A stretch of DNA of 64,000 bases from Treponema sp. (GCA_017551705.1 JAFZLA010000018.1:23799-87798); one strand, 5' to 3'; positions 8,748 through 15,643 are shown, numbered from the stretch's first letter. Translations and numbers: made by a program. Notes: a model not told the origin generated them from the letters alone.

Positions 8748-10603
8748 AAAAATTTCTTCCTTCGTTCTTGGCCTACACAATATTCGCGGCCGTCGCCACT
8801 TGGACAGCCTGCCTTTTTCTTTTGCCGATGCAAAGCGTTTCGGCCGGCTCCGAATTTGCCTACAAGAGCGCCAACGCCTTGTCATTTGTCCTTGAGGCGC
8901 TTCCTTCGATTTTGCTTACAGGCTTTTTGCTGGCCTGCTCGCTGGCCTTTGCCGAATCAGAGCAAAGGGTCAACGGCCGCTTTAGCCCCGAGATAGCGCT
9001 GCTCCTAAAAAAGATAATCGTCGCGGCTCTTGTCATAACGTTCGTCGCGTCAATCGGAACGTTGATTTTGCTTCCGTTTGAAAACTCAAAGAAAAAGTTC
9101 ATGCACGAAATTCCTGCCTTGATGACAGACTACTTGCGCTTGTCAGACCAATACCGCATGCAAAAAAATCCCGAGGCCGCGACTCAGTACATCAAAAAAG
9201 CGCTTGCCCTGGACCCCAACAACCAGGAACTCAAGGAGCGCGACCGCAAGCTTGAGGCGGAGCTTAAAGAGATGAAGGCCAAAATTCGCGAAGAGCGCAA
9301 CAAGAGCTTTTCGGAAACAAACCTGAACTACGCCCAAAAAACTTTCCACGGCTTTGATGAAAGCGAGATGACCGTTTTGCAAATGATTCAAAAGGCGCGC
9401 GAATTTTTTGAAGCCAAAGATTACTTTGCCGCCCACTACCTTTCGGTGCAAGCGGAGCGCCTTTGCGAGCCAAACGACCCCAACGTTTTCGAAGCAAAGG
9501 ACATGGCCAGCAAGGCCTGGAACAAGTTGCAGGCGGCCCAAAAAGAAGAGCCGTCCGAAGGAAACCTTTTCTTTAGAAAAAAATTGGAAGGATACAAACA
9601 TTTAAACAACGGAAACTTTGAGGAAGCCTATTACATTTTCAACGACCTTTCGCTCGAAAACGAAAGAAAGGCCCGCGACCCGGACGTTGTCCGCTACCTA
9701 AAAATTTCGCGCGACCAACTTTTGGAAAAATTCTTTTTTATAGACGAAACTTACGACGCAAGCCTCTTTGAAAGCTCAAAGGACATTTACTTTTCTGTCA
9801 GACATCCCGACGGATGCTACGACGTAATTTTGATTCGCGGCGTTACCGAGGTTGACGGAACTGGCGGAAGCCTAAGATACCTGCGCGGCCTTGAGCTATT
9901 TTCTTTTAACGAATACGGAATGCTAAGATACTCCATGTCAACGCCATACGCAAAGATGAAGGCCTACGACACAAAGTCCTTGGGCCTCTACGAAACGGAA
10001 AGGCTTGGCATAGACCCTGCGATAAAATCAATCCCCTACATAATGCTCCGCTCGGTAAGCAGAAATTCGCGCGAGCAAAAAAACGAGCCAGAATACCACT
10101 TCAAAGGCAATGGAAGCGGCCGACAAGAGCTTGAGTCGCTCTTGTCGAAGAACCAATTGTTCTTGCCGATTCCTTACGAAGACTTTTCTTTGATTTTGCT
10201 TTCGGCCGCAGGAAAAGGAAACCTAAACCCCTTCTTCCTAAACCGCTTGGCTCGCAAAGCTCCCGACTACGGATACTCAAGCGAAGTCTTTAGCGTAGAA
10301 TCGCTCAACAGAATTTTCTACCCATTCATGCTTTTGGTGATTTTCATCTTTGTGGCCACAATCGCGTGGAACTACAGGCTGGCTCCGGGAGCGATCTTCA
10401 AATTCAAGTGGGTTTTCATTTTGCCTGTCTTGAACTTGGTCTTTTACTTTATCGAACACATGATTGAATACTCAATCAAGGCGCTGAACCTTGTCTTTAT
10501 CGCGATGGTCGGAACGCGGCTTGCGCTTTTGGCTGGAATCGTGGTCTACATAATCCTTTTGGCCACAGTGAGCGTGGCCTTCTTGTCAAGAAAGAACGAC
10601 TAG
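8744..10603 (+). CDS. Membrane protein with TPR-like segment, unknown function
   Basis: I do not recognise the family. Three N-terminal membrane segments (residues 1-115) are followed by a helical region with a TPR-like repeat (YIKKALALDPNNQELKERD) and a charged coiled-coil stretch. A large soluble domain comes next, then three or four C-terminal membrane segments. It is coupled to the preceding membrane protein through an ATGA overlap, with AAGGAG upstream of the ATG. The shared architecture of the two genes suggests an envelope complex; nothing more specific is supported. Confidence 0.8.
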   Translation: MKKFLPSFLAYTIFAAVATWTACLFLLPMQSVSAGSEFAYKSANALSFVLEALPSILLTGFLLACSLAFAESEQRVNGRFSPEIALLLKKIIVAALVITFVASIGTLILLPFENSKKKFMHEIPALMTDYLRLSDQYRMQKNPEAATQYIKKALALDPNNQELKERDRKLEAELKEMKAKIREERNKSFSETNLNYAQKTFHGFDESEMTVLQMIQKAREFFEAKDYFAAHYLSVQAERLCEPNDPNVFEAKDMASKAWNKLQAAQKEEPSEGNLFFRKKLEGYKHLNNGNFEEAYYIFNDLSLENERKARDPDVVRYLKISRDQLLEKFFFIDETYDASLFESSKDIYFSVRHPDGCYDVILIRGVTEVDGTGGSLRYLRGLELFSFNEYGMLRYSMSTPYAKMKAYDTKSLGLYETERLGIDPAIKSIPYIMLRSVSRNSREQKNEPEYHFKGNGSGRQELESLLSKNQLFLPIPYEDFSLILLSAAGKGNLNPFFLNRLARKAPDYGYSSEVFSVESLNRIFYPFMLLVIFIFVATIAWNYRLAPGAIFKFKWVFILPVLNLVFYFIEHMIEYSIKALNLVFIAMVGTRLALLAGIVVYIILLATVSVAFLSRKND

Positions 10604-10645
10604 GAACGGTCAAGGCACGCTGCGCTCAAGGCCTTGACTCGTTCC
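10603..10645. terminator. Hairpin between convergent genes
   Basis: GGAACG and GTCAAGGC pair with GCCTTGAC and CGTTCC, followed by TTTT. A second hairpin (GCGGCGCGA with TCGCGCCGC) follows at 10650-10676. The inner GTCAAGGCACGCT sequence recurs in the leader at about 15804. Confidence 0.65.
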
Positions 10646-10681
10646 TTTTGCGGCGCGACTAAGATTATCGCGCCGCAATGA

Positions 10682-11965
10682 CTACTTCACCTCGACGCAC
10701 TCGATGTGGGCGCCTAGGGCCTTCAACCTAGGAATCAAGTTTTCGTAGCCGCGCTCGATTTGGTAAACGTTGCTGATGGAACTTTCGCCGCGCGCTATCA
10801 TCGCCGCGATTACCATCGCCATTCCGGCGCGAACGTCGGGCGACACAAGCTTGTCTCCGTGCAATACGGAAGGGCCGGACACAACGGCGCGGTGGGGGTC
10901 GCAAAGAGTGATTCGCGCGCCCATTCCGATAAGCTTGTCAACAAAGAACATTCTTGACTCGAACATTTTTTCAAAAATCAAAACGTTGCCTTCGACTTGT
11001 GTCGCCACAACCGTCATGATGCTGGTCAAATCCGGCGGGAATCCCGGCCACGGCGAGTCGTCGATTTTTGGAATCATGCCGCCCAAGTCTGGGTTTACCT
11101 TCATGTCTTGGTTGGCCGCCACTTCCAAAGAGTTTCCGTTTATGTTCCAGCGGATGCCAAGCTTGCCAAAAGCGATGCGCAAGGGCCGCATGTCCGGCGG
11201 GTTGATGTTTTCTATCGTAACAGAGCCGCGAGTTGCAGCGGCGAGTCCGATAAAGGAGCCGATTTCCATGTAGTCGGGGCCGATGGCAAAGTCACAACCG
11301 TGAAGTTTTTTGACTCCGTCAATCGTAAGAATGTTGGAACCAACGCCAGTAATTTTGGCGCCCATCGCGTTGAGCATTTTGCACAAGTCCTGGACGTGTG
11401 GCTCGCTGGCCGCGTTGGTGATTGTGGTGCGACCCTCGGCAAGGACAGCGGCCATCAAAGCGTTCTCGGTGGCGGTGACCGAAGTTTCGTCAAGGAATAT
11501 GTCGTCGCCCACAAGCTTGTTGGCGCTAAACTCAAATTTTCCGTCGATGTCAACGCGCGCGCCCAATTCGGTCAAAGCCAAAAAGTGGGTGTCCAAGCGG
11601 CGCCTTCCGATTACGTCTCCTCCGGGCGGCATCATGCTGGCCTTTCCAAAGCGGGCGATAAGCGGCCCTGCGAACAAAATCGAGGCGCGGATTTTTTTGG
11701 AAAGCTCGGGCGGAATCAAGGTCGCGTCGATTTTTTGCGCGGTCACTTCCCATACGTGCTTTTCAACTTTTTTTACGCTGGCTCCAAGCCCTTCCAAAAT
11801 TTTGAACATCACGCCCGCGTCTTCGATTTCGGGAATGTTGCGCAGCGTGACTTTTTCTTCCGTCAAAAGAGTGGCCGCGATGCAAGGAAGCGCGGCGTTC
11901 TTGTTTCCTGCGGCGGTGATTTTTCCCTTTATCGGAAATCCGCCTTCAATTCGATATTCATGCAT
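10682..11965 (-). CDS. murA: UDP-N-acetylglucosamine 1-carboxyvinyltransferase with Asp in the catalytic loop
   Basis: MurA adds enolpyruvate from PEP to UDP-GlcNAc, the first committed step of peptidoglycan synthesis. The EPT fold motifs (AAGNKNAALP near the N-terminus, RPLRIAFGKLG) and the length of 427 residues match the family. The catalytic-loop Cys (PGGCxIG) is replaced by Asp at about residue 117 (PGGDVIGRR). The same natural change is known in Borrelia, Chlamydia and mycobacteria and makes the enzyme insensitive to fosfomycin. The ATG overlaps the pepT stop by 8 nt, so they form an operon. Confidence 0.95.
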   Translation of the reverse strand: MHEYRIEGGFPIKGKITAAGNKNAALPCIAATLLTEEKVTLRNIPEIEDAGVMFKILEGLGASVKKVEKHVWEVTAQKIDATLIPPELSKKIRASILFAGPLIARFGKASMMPPGGDVIGRRRLDTHFLALTELGARVDIDGKFEFSANKLVGDDIFLDETSVTATENALMAAVLAEGRTTITNAASEPHVQDLCKMLNAMGAKITGVGSNILTIDGVKKLHGCDFAIGPDYMEIGSFIGLAAATRGSVTIENINPPDMRPLRIAFGKLGIRWNINGNSLEVAANQDMKVNPDLGGMIPKIDDSPWPGFPPDLTSIMTVVATQVEGNVLIFEKMFESRMFFVDKLIGMGARITLCDPHRAVVSGPSVLHGDKLVSPDVRAGMAMVIAAMIARGESSISNVYQIERGYENLIPRLKALGAHIECVEVK

Positions 11966-13193
11966 ATTGTTCCCCCAAAGAAATTATAGTGTCGCAAGCG
12001 CAAAGCATTTGGTTCAAACTCACCCACTCCCGCTCGCTGTGATAGTCATGCGCGCCCGTCCAAATGTTTGGGCAAGGGATTCCCATCTCGGTAAGGCGCG
12101 AGCCGTCCGTTCCGCCGCGAATGGGCTTGAAGGCCGGCTCAACCCCGCTTTGCTTGCAGGCCGCCACAAGACGGTCCACGACAGCGGGCGCTTTTTTTAT
12201 TCCCTCTTTCATGTTCAAATATTGCTGGACGTGCTTTACCTTGACGCTCGCGCCAAACGAGGCGGCCGCAGCGTCCGCAAGTTTTTTGACCAACTTTTTA
12301 CGTCTCTCCATTCCGGCCGCGTCAAAGTCCCGCAGCAAAAGCGACACGCGCGCGCTTTCCATCGTTCCGCTAAATTCCAGCGGCGCGAAAAATCCGTCGT
12401 AGCCGTCGGTGGTCTCTGGCGCCTCGGCGCGCGGGAGCGACTGAACGAACAAGGACGCGGCGCTTATCGCGTTGACCATTTTGGCCGCCCGCGCGTCGCC
12501 AGTGTGCGCCGCCTTTCCCGCAAAGACAACTTCGCTTTTGCAGGCGTTGAAACATTCGCATTCAAGCTCGCCCACATGGCTTCCGTCAACAGTGTATGCG
12601 CATTTTGATTTTATCAAATCAAGCGGAACGTTGTCCATTCCGTGCCCGGTCTCTTCGTCGGGCGAAAAGCAAAGTTCGACTTTTGGGCGCGCGATTTTTG
12701 GATTTTTTATCAAGTAGTGGAGCGCCGTCACAATCGCCGCCAAACCGGCCTTGTCGTCTCCGCCCAAGAGCGTCGTTCCGTCGCTGCTTATGATTGTGTC
12801 GCCGACATCGCAGCCCGCAAAGCCGGCGTCTTTCGCGCTTAATTTTTTGACGCGCGGCTTGACGTTTTTGCCCGAACATTCTTCAACCGTGTCCAAGTGG
12901 GCCAAAAGGCAAAAGCCCCGCGCGTTTTTGTCGGCCACAGCCTTTTTGCCAGCGCCGTGGTTCGCCGATATATAAGCGTAAACGTAGCCAAACTTTGTCA
13001 CCTGGACGCCTTCAAAGCCCAGCGCCTTAAGCTCGGCCGCAATCTTGTTGGCAAAGTCGCGCTGACATTCGGTGGAAGGCTGCCTTCCCTTGTCGGCGGC
13101 GGCGCTGCAAGAAGTGGAATAAGTTTTTGCGTAATCTATGAATCGCGCGAGCAACTCGCGTTCCCACGCGGAATCTTTTTTGAGATATTTCAT
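11958..13193 (-). CDS. pepT: Peptidase T (tripeptidase)
   Basis: This is a cytoplasmic M20-family metallopeptidase that removes the N-terminal residue of tripeptides. Metal-site motifs are visible in order: LAHLDT, LGGDDKAG, FSPDEETG, and HDYHSEREW near the C-terminus. The length of 411 residues is normal. A promoter (TTGAAA, 17 bp, TATTCT at 13230-13202) ends 8 nt before the ATG with no Shine-Dalgarno sequence, so translation is probably leaderless. murA is downstream with an 8-nt overlap. Confidence 0.95.
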   Translation of the reverse strand: MKYLKKDSAWERELLARFIDYAKTYSTSCSAAADKGRQPSTECQRDFANKIAAELKALGFEGVQVTKFGYVYAYISANHGAGKKAVADKNARGFCLLAHLDTVEECSGKNVKPRVKKLSAKDAGFAGCDVGDTIISSDGTTLLGGDDKAGLAAIVTALHYLIKNPKIARPKVELCFSPDEETGHGMDNVPLDLIKSKCAYTVDGSHVGELECECFNACKSEVVFAGKAAHTGDARAAKMVNAISAASLFVQSLPRAEAPETTDGYDGFFAPLEFSGTMESARVSLLLRDFDAAGMERRKKLVKKLADAAAASFGASVKVKHVQQYLNMKEGIKKAPAVVDRLVAACKQSGVEPAFKPIRGGTDGSRLTEMGIPCPNIWTGAHDYHSEREWVSLNQMLCACDTIISLGEQYA

Positions 13194-13201
13194 CAGTGAA
13201 C

Positions 13202-13230
13202 AGAATAGCGCGTTTGGGGGAAATTTTCAA
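13202..13230 (-). promoter_or_regulatory. pepT-murA promoter, leaderless type
   Basis: TTGAAA, 17 bp, TATTCT. The -10 element ends 8 nt before the start codon. Confidence 0.6.
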
Positions 13231-13249
13231 GGAGGGCGGACTTTTTGGG

Positions 13250-13456
13250 CTATCTGTTTCCTTTGCTGCGGTTGTGAGTTTTGCAGAGCATGACGCAGTT
13301 GGAAATGTCGGTGACGCCGCCCTTGCTCCAAGCGGTGGCGTGGTCAGCGTATTGTGTGTAAAATTCGTCATTTTTGCGGCTTTTGCCTTGCCTAAGTTTG
13401 CGTTTGCCATAATGTTCCGTAAATACCAAAAGATTATTATGAATACCAATTGGTAT
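13250..13456 (-). pseudogene. C-terminal remnant of an HNH endonuclease
   Basis: On the minus strand the frame reads QYADHATAWSKGG, VTDISNCVMLCKTHN and RSKGNR before a TAG. This is the classic HNH core (DH...WSKGG...N...CxxHNRSKG) with the His, Asn and His positions kept. The frame is only 69 codons and is closed upstream by a TAA inside the operator region of the next gene, with no convincing start or ribosome-binding site. It is therefore a truncated gene, probably a restriction or homing-type nuclease that was displaced when the regulator region arrived. Confidence 0.6.
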
Positions 13457-13515
13457 TTATAAAGACAATATACTACCAATAGTTATTTTAAGCAAGGTTA
13501 AAATACCAATAGTCT
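13424..13515. promoter_or_regulatory. Operator array of the XRE regulator
   Basis: TACCAA-based sites start at 13424, 13444, 13474 and 13504. The second is a perfect palindrome (TACCAATTGGTA); the others are half or degenerate sites (TACCAATAGTTA, TACCAATAGTCT). Spacings of 20, 30 and 30 bp place them on one helix face. The last site lies between the probable -35 and -10 (TAGAAT at 13517) of the XRE gene, so autorepression is likely. Confidence 0.6.
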
Positions 13516-13529
13516 TTAGAATTAAAAAC

Positions 13530-13856
13530 ATGAGTTTTTGGGAAAACGTTGACGAAGAATTGAAATTTCGCGGAATGGAAAGAAAAGAACTGGGCGCAAA
13601 AGCAGGGTTCCCAGAGTCCTATATATCAAAAGGAATCGCCAGAAAAAGCGCTCCTTCCACAGACTTAGCCTTAAAAATCGCGAAAGCGTTAAATGTTTCT
13701 GTCGAATTTCTCATAACCGGCAAGGAGCCCCAAAAGAATTCCGCAGATGTCCGGCTTTCACCCGAAACAAAACGCCTTATAACAAAACTCAATCACCTTA
13801 GCCCAAAGCAAAAGCAAATCATCTTTGACATGGCGGACGCCCTAGCCGCAAAATAA
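13530..13856 (+). CDS. XRE-family helix-turn-helix repressor
   Basis: This is a 108-residue DNA-binding protein with a Cro/CI-type HTH in the first 65 residues (RKELGAKAGFPESYISKGI... PSTDLALKIAKALNVSVEFL) and a short helical C-terminus. Four operator-like sites lie directly upstream. The -10 hexamer TAGAAT ends 7 nt before the ATG with no Shine-Dalgarno sequence, so the mRNA looks leaderless. It may be a leftover of a phage or mobile element, or a regulator of the adjacent island; no target besides itself can be named. Confidence 0.85.
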   Translation: MSFWENVDEELKFRGMERKELGAKAGFPESYISKGIARKSAPSTDLALKIAKALNVSVEFLITGKEPQKNSADVRLSPETKRLITKLNHLSPKQKQIIFDMADALAAK

Positions 13857-13905
13857 TTTTCTTTCGTTTTCGTAGGAAGTATTAGTCCACTTATGATGAG
13901 GACTA

Positions 13906-13976
13906 CATAAAAAAAGGGAACGCTTAACAAGGCTGCTCCGACTTAAAACAAGCAGGATAACAGTGGCGTTCCCTTA
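13906..13976 (-). ncRNA. Possible small structured RNA or terminator on the minus strand
   Basis: AAGGGAACGC and GCGTTCCCTT form a 10-bp closing stem with an inner CTGCTT / GGAGCAG hairpin. On the minus strand it is followed by seven U residues. The only nearby minus-strand coding sequence is the fragment at 14030-14164, so it may be that element's terminator or a small RNA. It lacks the GGAA tetraloop and AGGUC side expected of SRP RNA. Confidence 0.35.
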
Positions 13977-14029
13977 GAAGTAAATCTCTTCACCTTAAAT
14001 TCTACCCTTCATTTTCCATTGTATTCATA

Positions 14030-14164
14030 TCACTGCTGTTCTGCTTCTCTTTTCATTTTCGTCCTCATCTTCGACAGCACCATATCTTTTACTTTAGGTC
14101 TAATCCTTAGATATAACGGCCTGCAGTTTTTGAATGGGCGACTTTCACATTTGCTGTTTTCGCG
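14030..14164 (-). pseudogene. Possible fragment of a lost gene, perhaps a transposase
   Basis: The minus strand has an open stretch of 44 codons ending in TGA. It reads CESRPFKNCRPLYLRIRPK and continues into a basic tail. It has no start and is cut off at its 5' end by the conserved promoter box at 14157. The basic, aromatic-rich tail resembles a transposase end, but I cannot name a family. Apart from this and the hairpin at 13906-13976, I see nothing in 13857-14156. Confidence 0.2.
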
Positions 14165-14204
14165 CTAAATTTTCCGTGATAATTGCATTTGATTTTGATA
14201 GGAT
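14157..14204 (+). promoter_or_regulatory. Island promoter P1 (conserved box type)
   Basis: The 19-bp box TTTTCGCGCTAAATTTTCC abuts GTGATA (weak -35), then 17 bp, then TAGGAT (-10). The same arrangement occurs at 16939 and 20021. The box directly upstream of a poor -35 suggests an activator site. P1 would drive the first small-ORF/HTH/tRNA module. Confidence 0.7.
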
Positions 14205-14207
14205 ACA

Positions 14208-14249
14208 GTCATTCAAGTATGAAACGAATTCAAGATATACTTGAATGAC
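14208..14249. promoter_or_regulatory. Perfect 13-bp inverted repeat between two tandem promoters
   Basis: GTCATTCAAGTAT at 14208-14220 is repeated inverted at 14237-14249, with a 16-nt loop. It spans the expected P1 start site and abuts the -35 of the next promoter. It could be an operator for an HTH protein of the island, or an RNA hairpin with the T-run that follows at 14258. Confidence 0.5.
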
Positions 14250-14273
14250 AAAGTTGCTTTTTTGTTGTATATT
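14245..14273 (+). promoter_or_regulatory. Module promoter, ATGACA-17-TATATT
   Basis: ATGACA and TATATT are 17 bp apart, identical in both hexamers and spacing to the promoter of the second module at 15760-15788. It precedes the structured leader and the 57-codon ORF. Confidence 0.6.
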
Positions 14274-14286
14274 TTAGTTATCACTT

Positions 14287-14431
14287 ACGAAAGCAGAGCT
14301 TTCGTTTGGCTTCTAAGGTGTTGCAGTCGGCGCAAAAGCGCCTCCGCAGCCATCAAAAAAGCGTTTCTTTTACGTCGAACTTAGAAGCAGCGCTCGTTGG
14401 GCGCCTTGTACCTTAAGAAGGAGGAACTGAG
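14287..14431 (+). promoter_or_regulatory. Structured leader with two alternative pairings near the ribosome-binding site
   Basis: After a hairpin at 14287-14305, GCTTCTAAG (14309-14317) can pair with CTTAGAAGC (14380-14388). Alternatively the overlapping CTTCTAAGGT can pair with ACCTTAAGAAG (14410-14420), which runs into the AAGGAGG ribosome-binding site. A GGCGC/GCGCC hairpin lies inside. The layout resembles an attenuator or a translational switch; no known riboswitch core is recognised. Confidence 0.45.
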
Positions 14432-14605
14432 ATGAAAGCACTTTCTAAATCATTTGGATTGCAAACATTAAAACCGTCTCAATTCCCAATAGGATTCCCG
14501 TTGCAAGGCTTTATGCCTCTGGGACAGATACAAGGGCTGTTTAACGGACTTGGCTTTATGCGCCAAGCTGCTTTTGAAGATTTTGAAGGGAAGGCCAGCG
14601 CTTAA
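14432..14605 (+). CDS. 57-residue protein of unknown function, module 1
   Basis: A strong ribosome-binding site (AAGGAGG, 7 nt before the ATG) marks a real short gene. The product is rich in Phe, Gly, Leu and Gln, with a repeated pattern (PIGFPLQGFMPLG, QIQGLFNGLGF) and a short acidic/basic tail ending KASA. No family is recognised. It sits between a structured leader and an HTH gene, and module 2 has a different short ORF in the same place. It could be a regulatory peptide or a ligand of the HTH protein; neither is shown. Confidence 0.6.
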   Translation: MKALSKSFGLQTLKPSQFPIGFPLQGFMPLGQIQGLFNGLGFMRQAAFEDFEGKASA

Positions 14606-14640
14606 AACTTTTTTATACATGCGTTGGCTCCCAAAATTAA

Positions 14641-14690
14641 GGAGAAACGTATGGACTTGCGCGTGAGCGCAAACGTCAATAATTTCTCCT
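14641..14690 (+). promoter_or_regulatory. Long hairpin upstream of the module 1 HTH gene
   Basis: GGAGAAA pairs with TTTCTCC around an inner TTGCGC/GCGCAA stem. The 27 nt at 14656-14682 reappear inverted at 15571-15597, inside the tRNA-Met insertion (26 of 27 identical). Confidence 0.6.
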
Positions 14691-14712
14691 AATCCAAACG
14701 GAGGAACGACGT

Positions 14713-14988
14713 ATGTGTAAAATTAATAAGCCAGTAATCAACGTAGCGGCAACTGCCGCTAAAATCAAAGAATGCCGAATCCGCGCAGGTTATTCGGTTC
14801 GTGAAATCCAAACTATTTTCAATTTCTCTAGTCCTGAGGCAATTTACGCATGGGAAAAAGGTAAGTATATCCCAAGCATCGATAACATGATTGTCATCGC
14901 CGAGGTTTACGGAGTGTCCATTGATGAGTTTATTGTCCGTGATGTCGTTGAAGTTGAATGCGCTGTTAGGGGGGTGAAATCGGCTTGA
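14713..14988 (+). CDS. HTH protein of module 1
   Basis: A 91-residue DNA-binding protein with one XRE-like HTH (AAKIKECRIRAGYSVREIQ, then FSSPEAIYAWEKGKYIPSIDN). It is clearly related to the module 2 HTH protein at 16150; both share the layout V-x-x-A-T-x-A-K-I-K and ...P-(S/T)-(I/L)-D-N. GGAGGAAC lies before the ATG. It lies directly upstream of eight tRNA genes, probably in the same transcript, so it may regulate the array. It ends VKSA, like the other small proteins of the modules. Confidence 0.8.
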   Translation: MCKINKPVINVAATAAKIKECRIRAGYSVREIQTIFNFSSPEAIYAWEKGKYIPSIDNMIVIAEVYGVSIDEFIVRDVVEVECAVRGVKSA

Positions 14989-15004
14989 ATTAAAAAATAA
15001 TTAT

Positions 15005-15078
15005 TGCCCTTTAGCTCAGTTAGTAAGAGCGCCGGTCTTATAAGCCGTAGGTCGTTGGTGCAATTCCAACAAGGGCTA
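15005..15078 (+). tRNA. tRNA-Ile(UAU), diverged
   Basis: Cloverleaf with anticodon loop CUUAUAA. It has unusual features: a U-U mismatch at 1-72, a mismatch at 27-43, and UGC in place of UUC in the T loop. Bacteria normally read AUA with lysidine-modified tRNA-Ile(CAU), so UAU is rare. No CCA is encoded. Confidence 0.75.
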
Positions 15079-15086
15079 GACAATAT

Positions 15087-15159
15087 TGTCGTGTGGTGTA
15101 ATTTGGTAACACAAGAGACTTTGATTCTTTAATTCCAGGTTCGAATCCTGGCATGACAA
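15087..15159 (+). tRNA. tRNA-Gln(UUG)
   Basis: Acceptor UGUCGUG/CAUGACA, D stem GUGU/ACAC, anticodon loop CUUUGAU, T arm CCAGG-UUCGAAU-CCUGG. No encoded CCA. Confidence 0.88.
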
Positions 15160-15166
15160 CTAAAAC

Positions 15167-15241
15167 GCAGGTTTAGCGTAGTTGGTTTATCGCGTCGGTC
15201 CTCCAAACCGAAGATCACGGGTTCAAATCCTGTAACCTGCT
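15167..15241 (+). tRNA. tRNA-Gly(UCC)
   Basis: Acceptor GCAGGUU/AACCUGC, anticodon stem UCGGU/ACCGA with loop CCUCCAA, and the U73 discriminator usual for glycine. Confidence 0.88.
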
Positions 15242-15248
15242 CTTTAAT

Positions 15249-15320
15249 GTGGAAGTAGCCTAACTGGTAAAGCGCTGGACTGAAAATCCAGTTTAGATGG
15301 TTCGAGTCCATCCTTCCGCG
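15249..15320 (+). tRNA. tRNA-Phe(GAA)
   Basis: Acceptor GUGGAAG/CUUCCGC, anticodon stem CUGGA/UCCAG with loop CUGAAAA, T arm GAUGG-UUCGAGU-CCAUC. The discriminator is G, not the usual A. Confidence 0.85.
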
Positions 15321-15324
15321 CTTA

Positions 15325-15407
15325 TGTTCTGATGGTGGAAATGGAATACACGCCAGGTTAAGGTCCTGGTGCCGAAAGGCTTAAGAGTTCGAGTCTCTTC
15401 AGAACTA
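15325..15407 (+). tRNA. tRNA-Leu(AAG)
   Basis: Class II tRNA with a long variable arm. Anticodon stem CCAGG/CCUGG with loop UUAAGGU gives AAG, which is uncommon outside some Firmicutes. The best 7-bp acceptor has a U-U mismatch at 1-72, as in the tRNA-Ile of this array. Confidence 0.8.
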
Positions 15408-15412
15408 AATAC

Positions 15413-15495
15413 GTACAAGTGGCGGAATTGGCATACGCGGTTGCCTCAAAAGCAGCTTTCCTTTGGAAATATGGGTTCAAGCCCCATCTTGTACA
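15413..15495 (+). tRNA. tRNA-Leu(CAA)
   Basis: Acceptor GUACAAG/CUUGUAC, anticodon stem GUUGC/GCAGC with loop CUCAAAA, long variable arm, T arm AUGGG-UUCAAGC-CCCAU, discriminator A. Confidence 0.87.
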
Positions 15496-15499
15496 TCAT

Positions 15500-15637
15500 G
15501 GGTAAATAGCTTAGTTGGTTATAGCATCCGGCTCATATACGCCGCTTCGCGTCGTTTGCATGAGAGGAAGTTATTGACGTTTGCGCTTACGCGCAAGCGC
15601 ATCCGGAAGGTCTGTGGTTCGAATCCACATTTGCCCA
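15500..15637 (+). tRNA. tRNA-Met(CAU) interrupted by a 64-nt insertion in the anticodon loop
   Basis: Acceptor GGGUAAA/UUUGCCC, D arm, anticodon stem UCCGG/CCGGA and T arm UGUGG-UUCGAAU-CCACA are all intact. The anticodon loop (15532-15602), however, is 71 nt long. It begins CUCAUAU, a complete 7-nt Met loop, and continues with hairpin-forming sequence. Removing about 64 nt restores a normal tRNA. The insert contains an inverted copy of the hairpin upstream of the module 1 HTH gene. It may be a small intron, a regulatory insertion or an inactivating event. The RtcB ligase in the same island makes splicing worth testing. Confidence 0.75.
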
Positions 15638-15643
15638 TTTTTC

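Noticed and set aside
10997..12608. Long open frames on the plus strand opposite murA and pepT (330 and 432 codons)
   Set aside because: They are shadows of two well-supported minus-strand genes; no start site, family motif or codon pattern supports them. The high GC at third positions opens antisense frames throughout the window.
13906..13976. SRP (4.5S) RNA or tmRNA
   Set aside because: The hairpin lacks the GGAA tetraloop and conserved AGGUC/AGCAGCC pair of SRP RNA in the right arrangement, and it is far too short for tmRNA.
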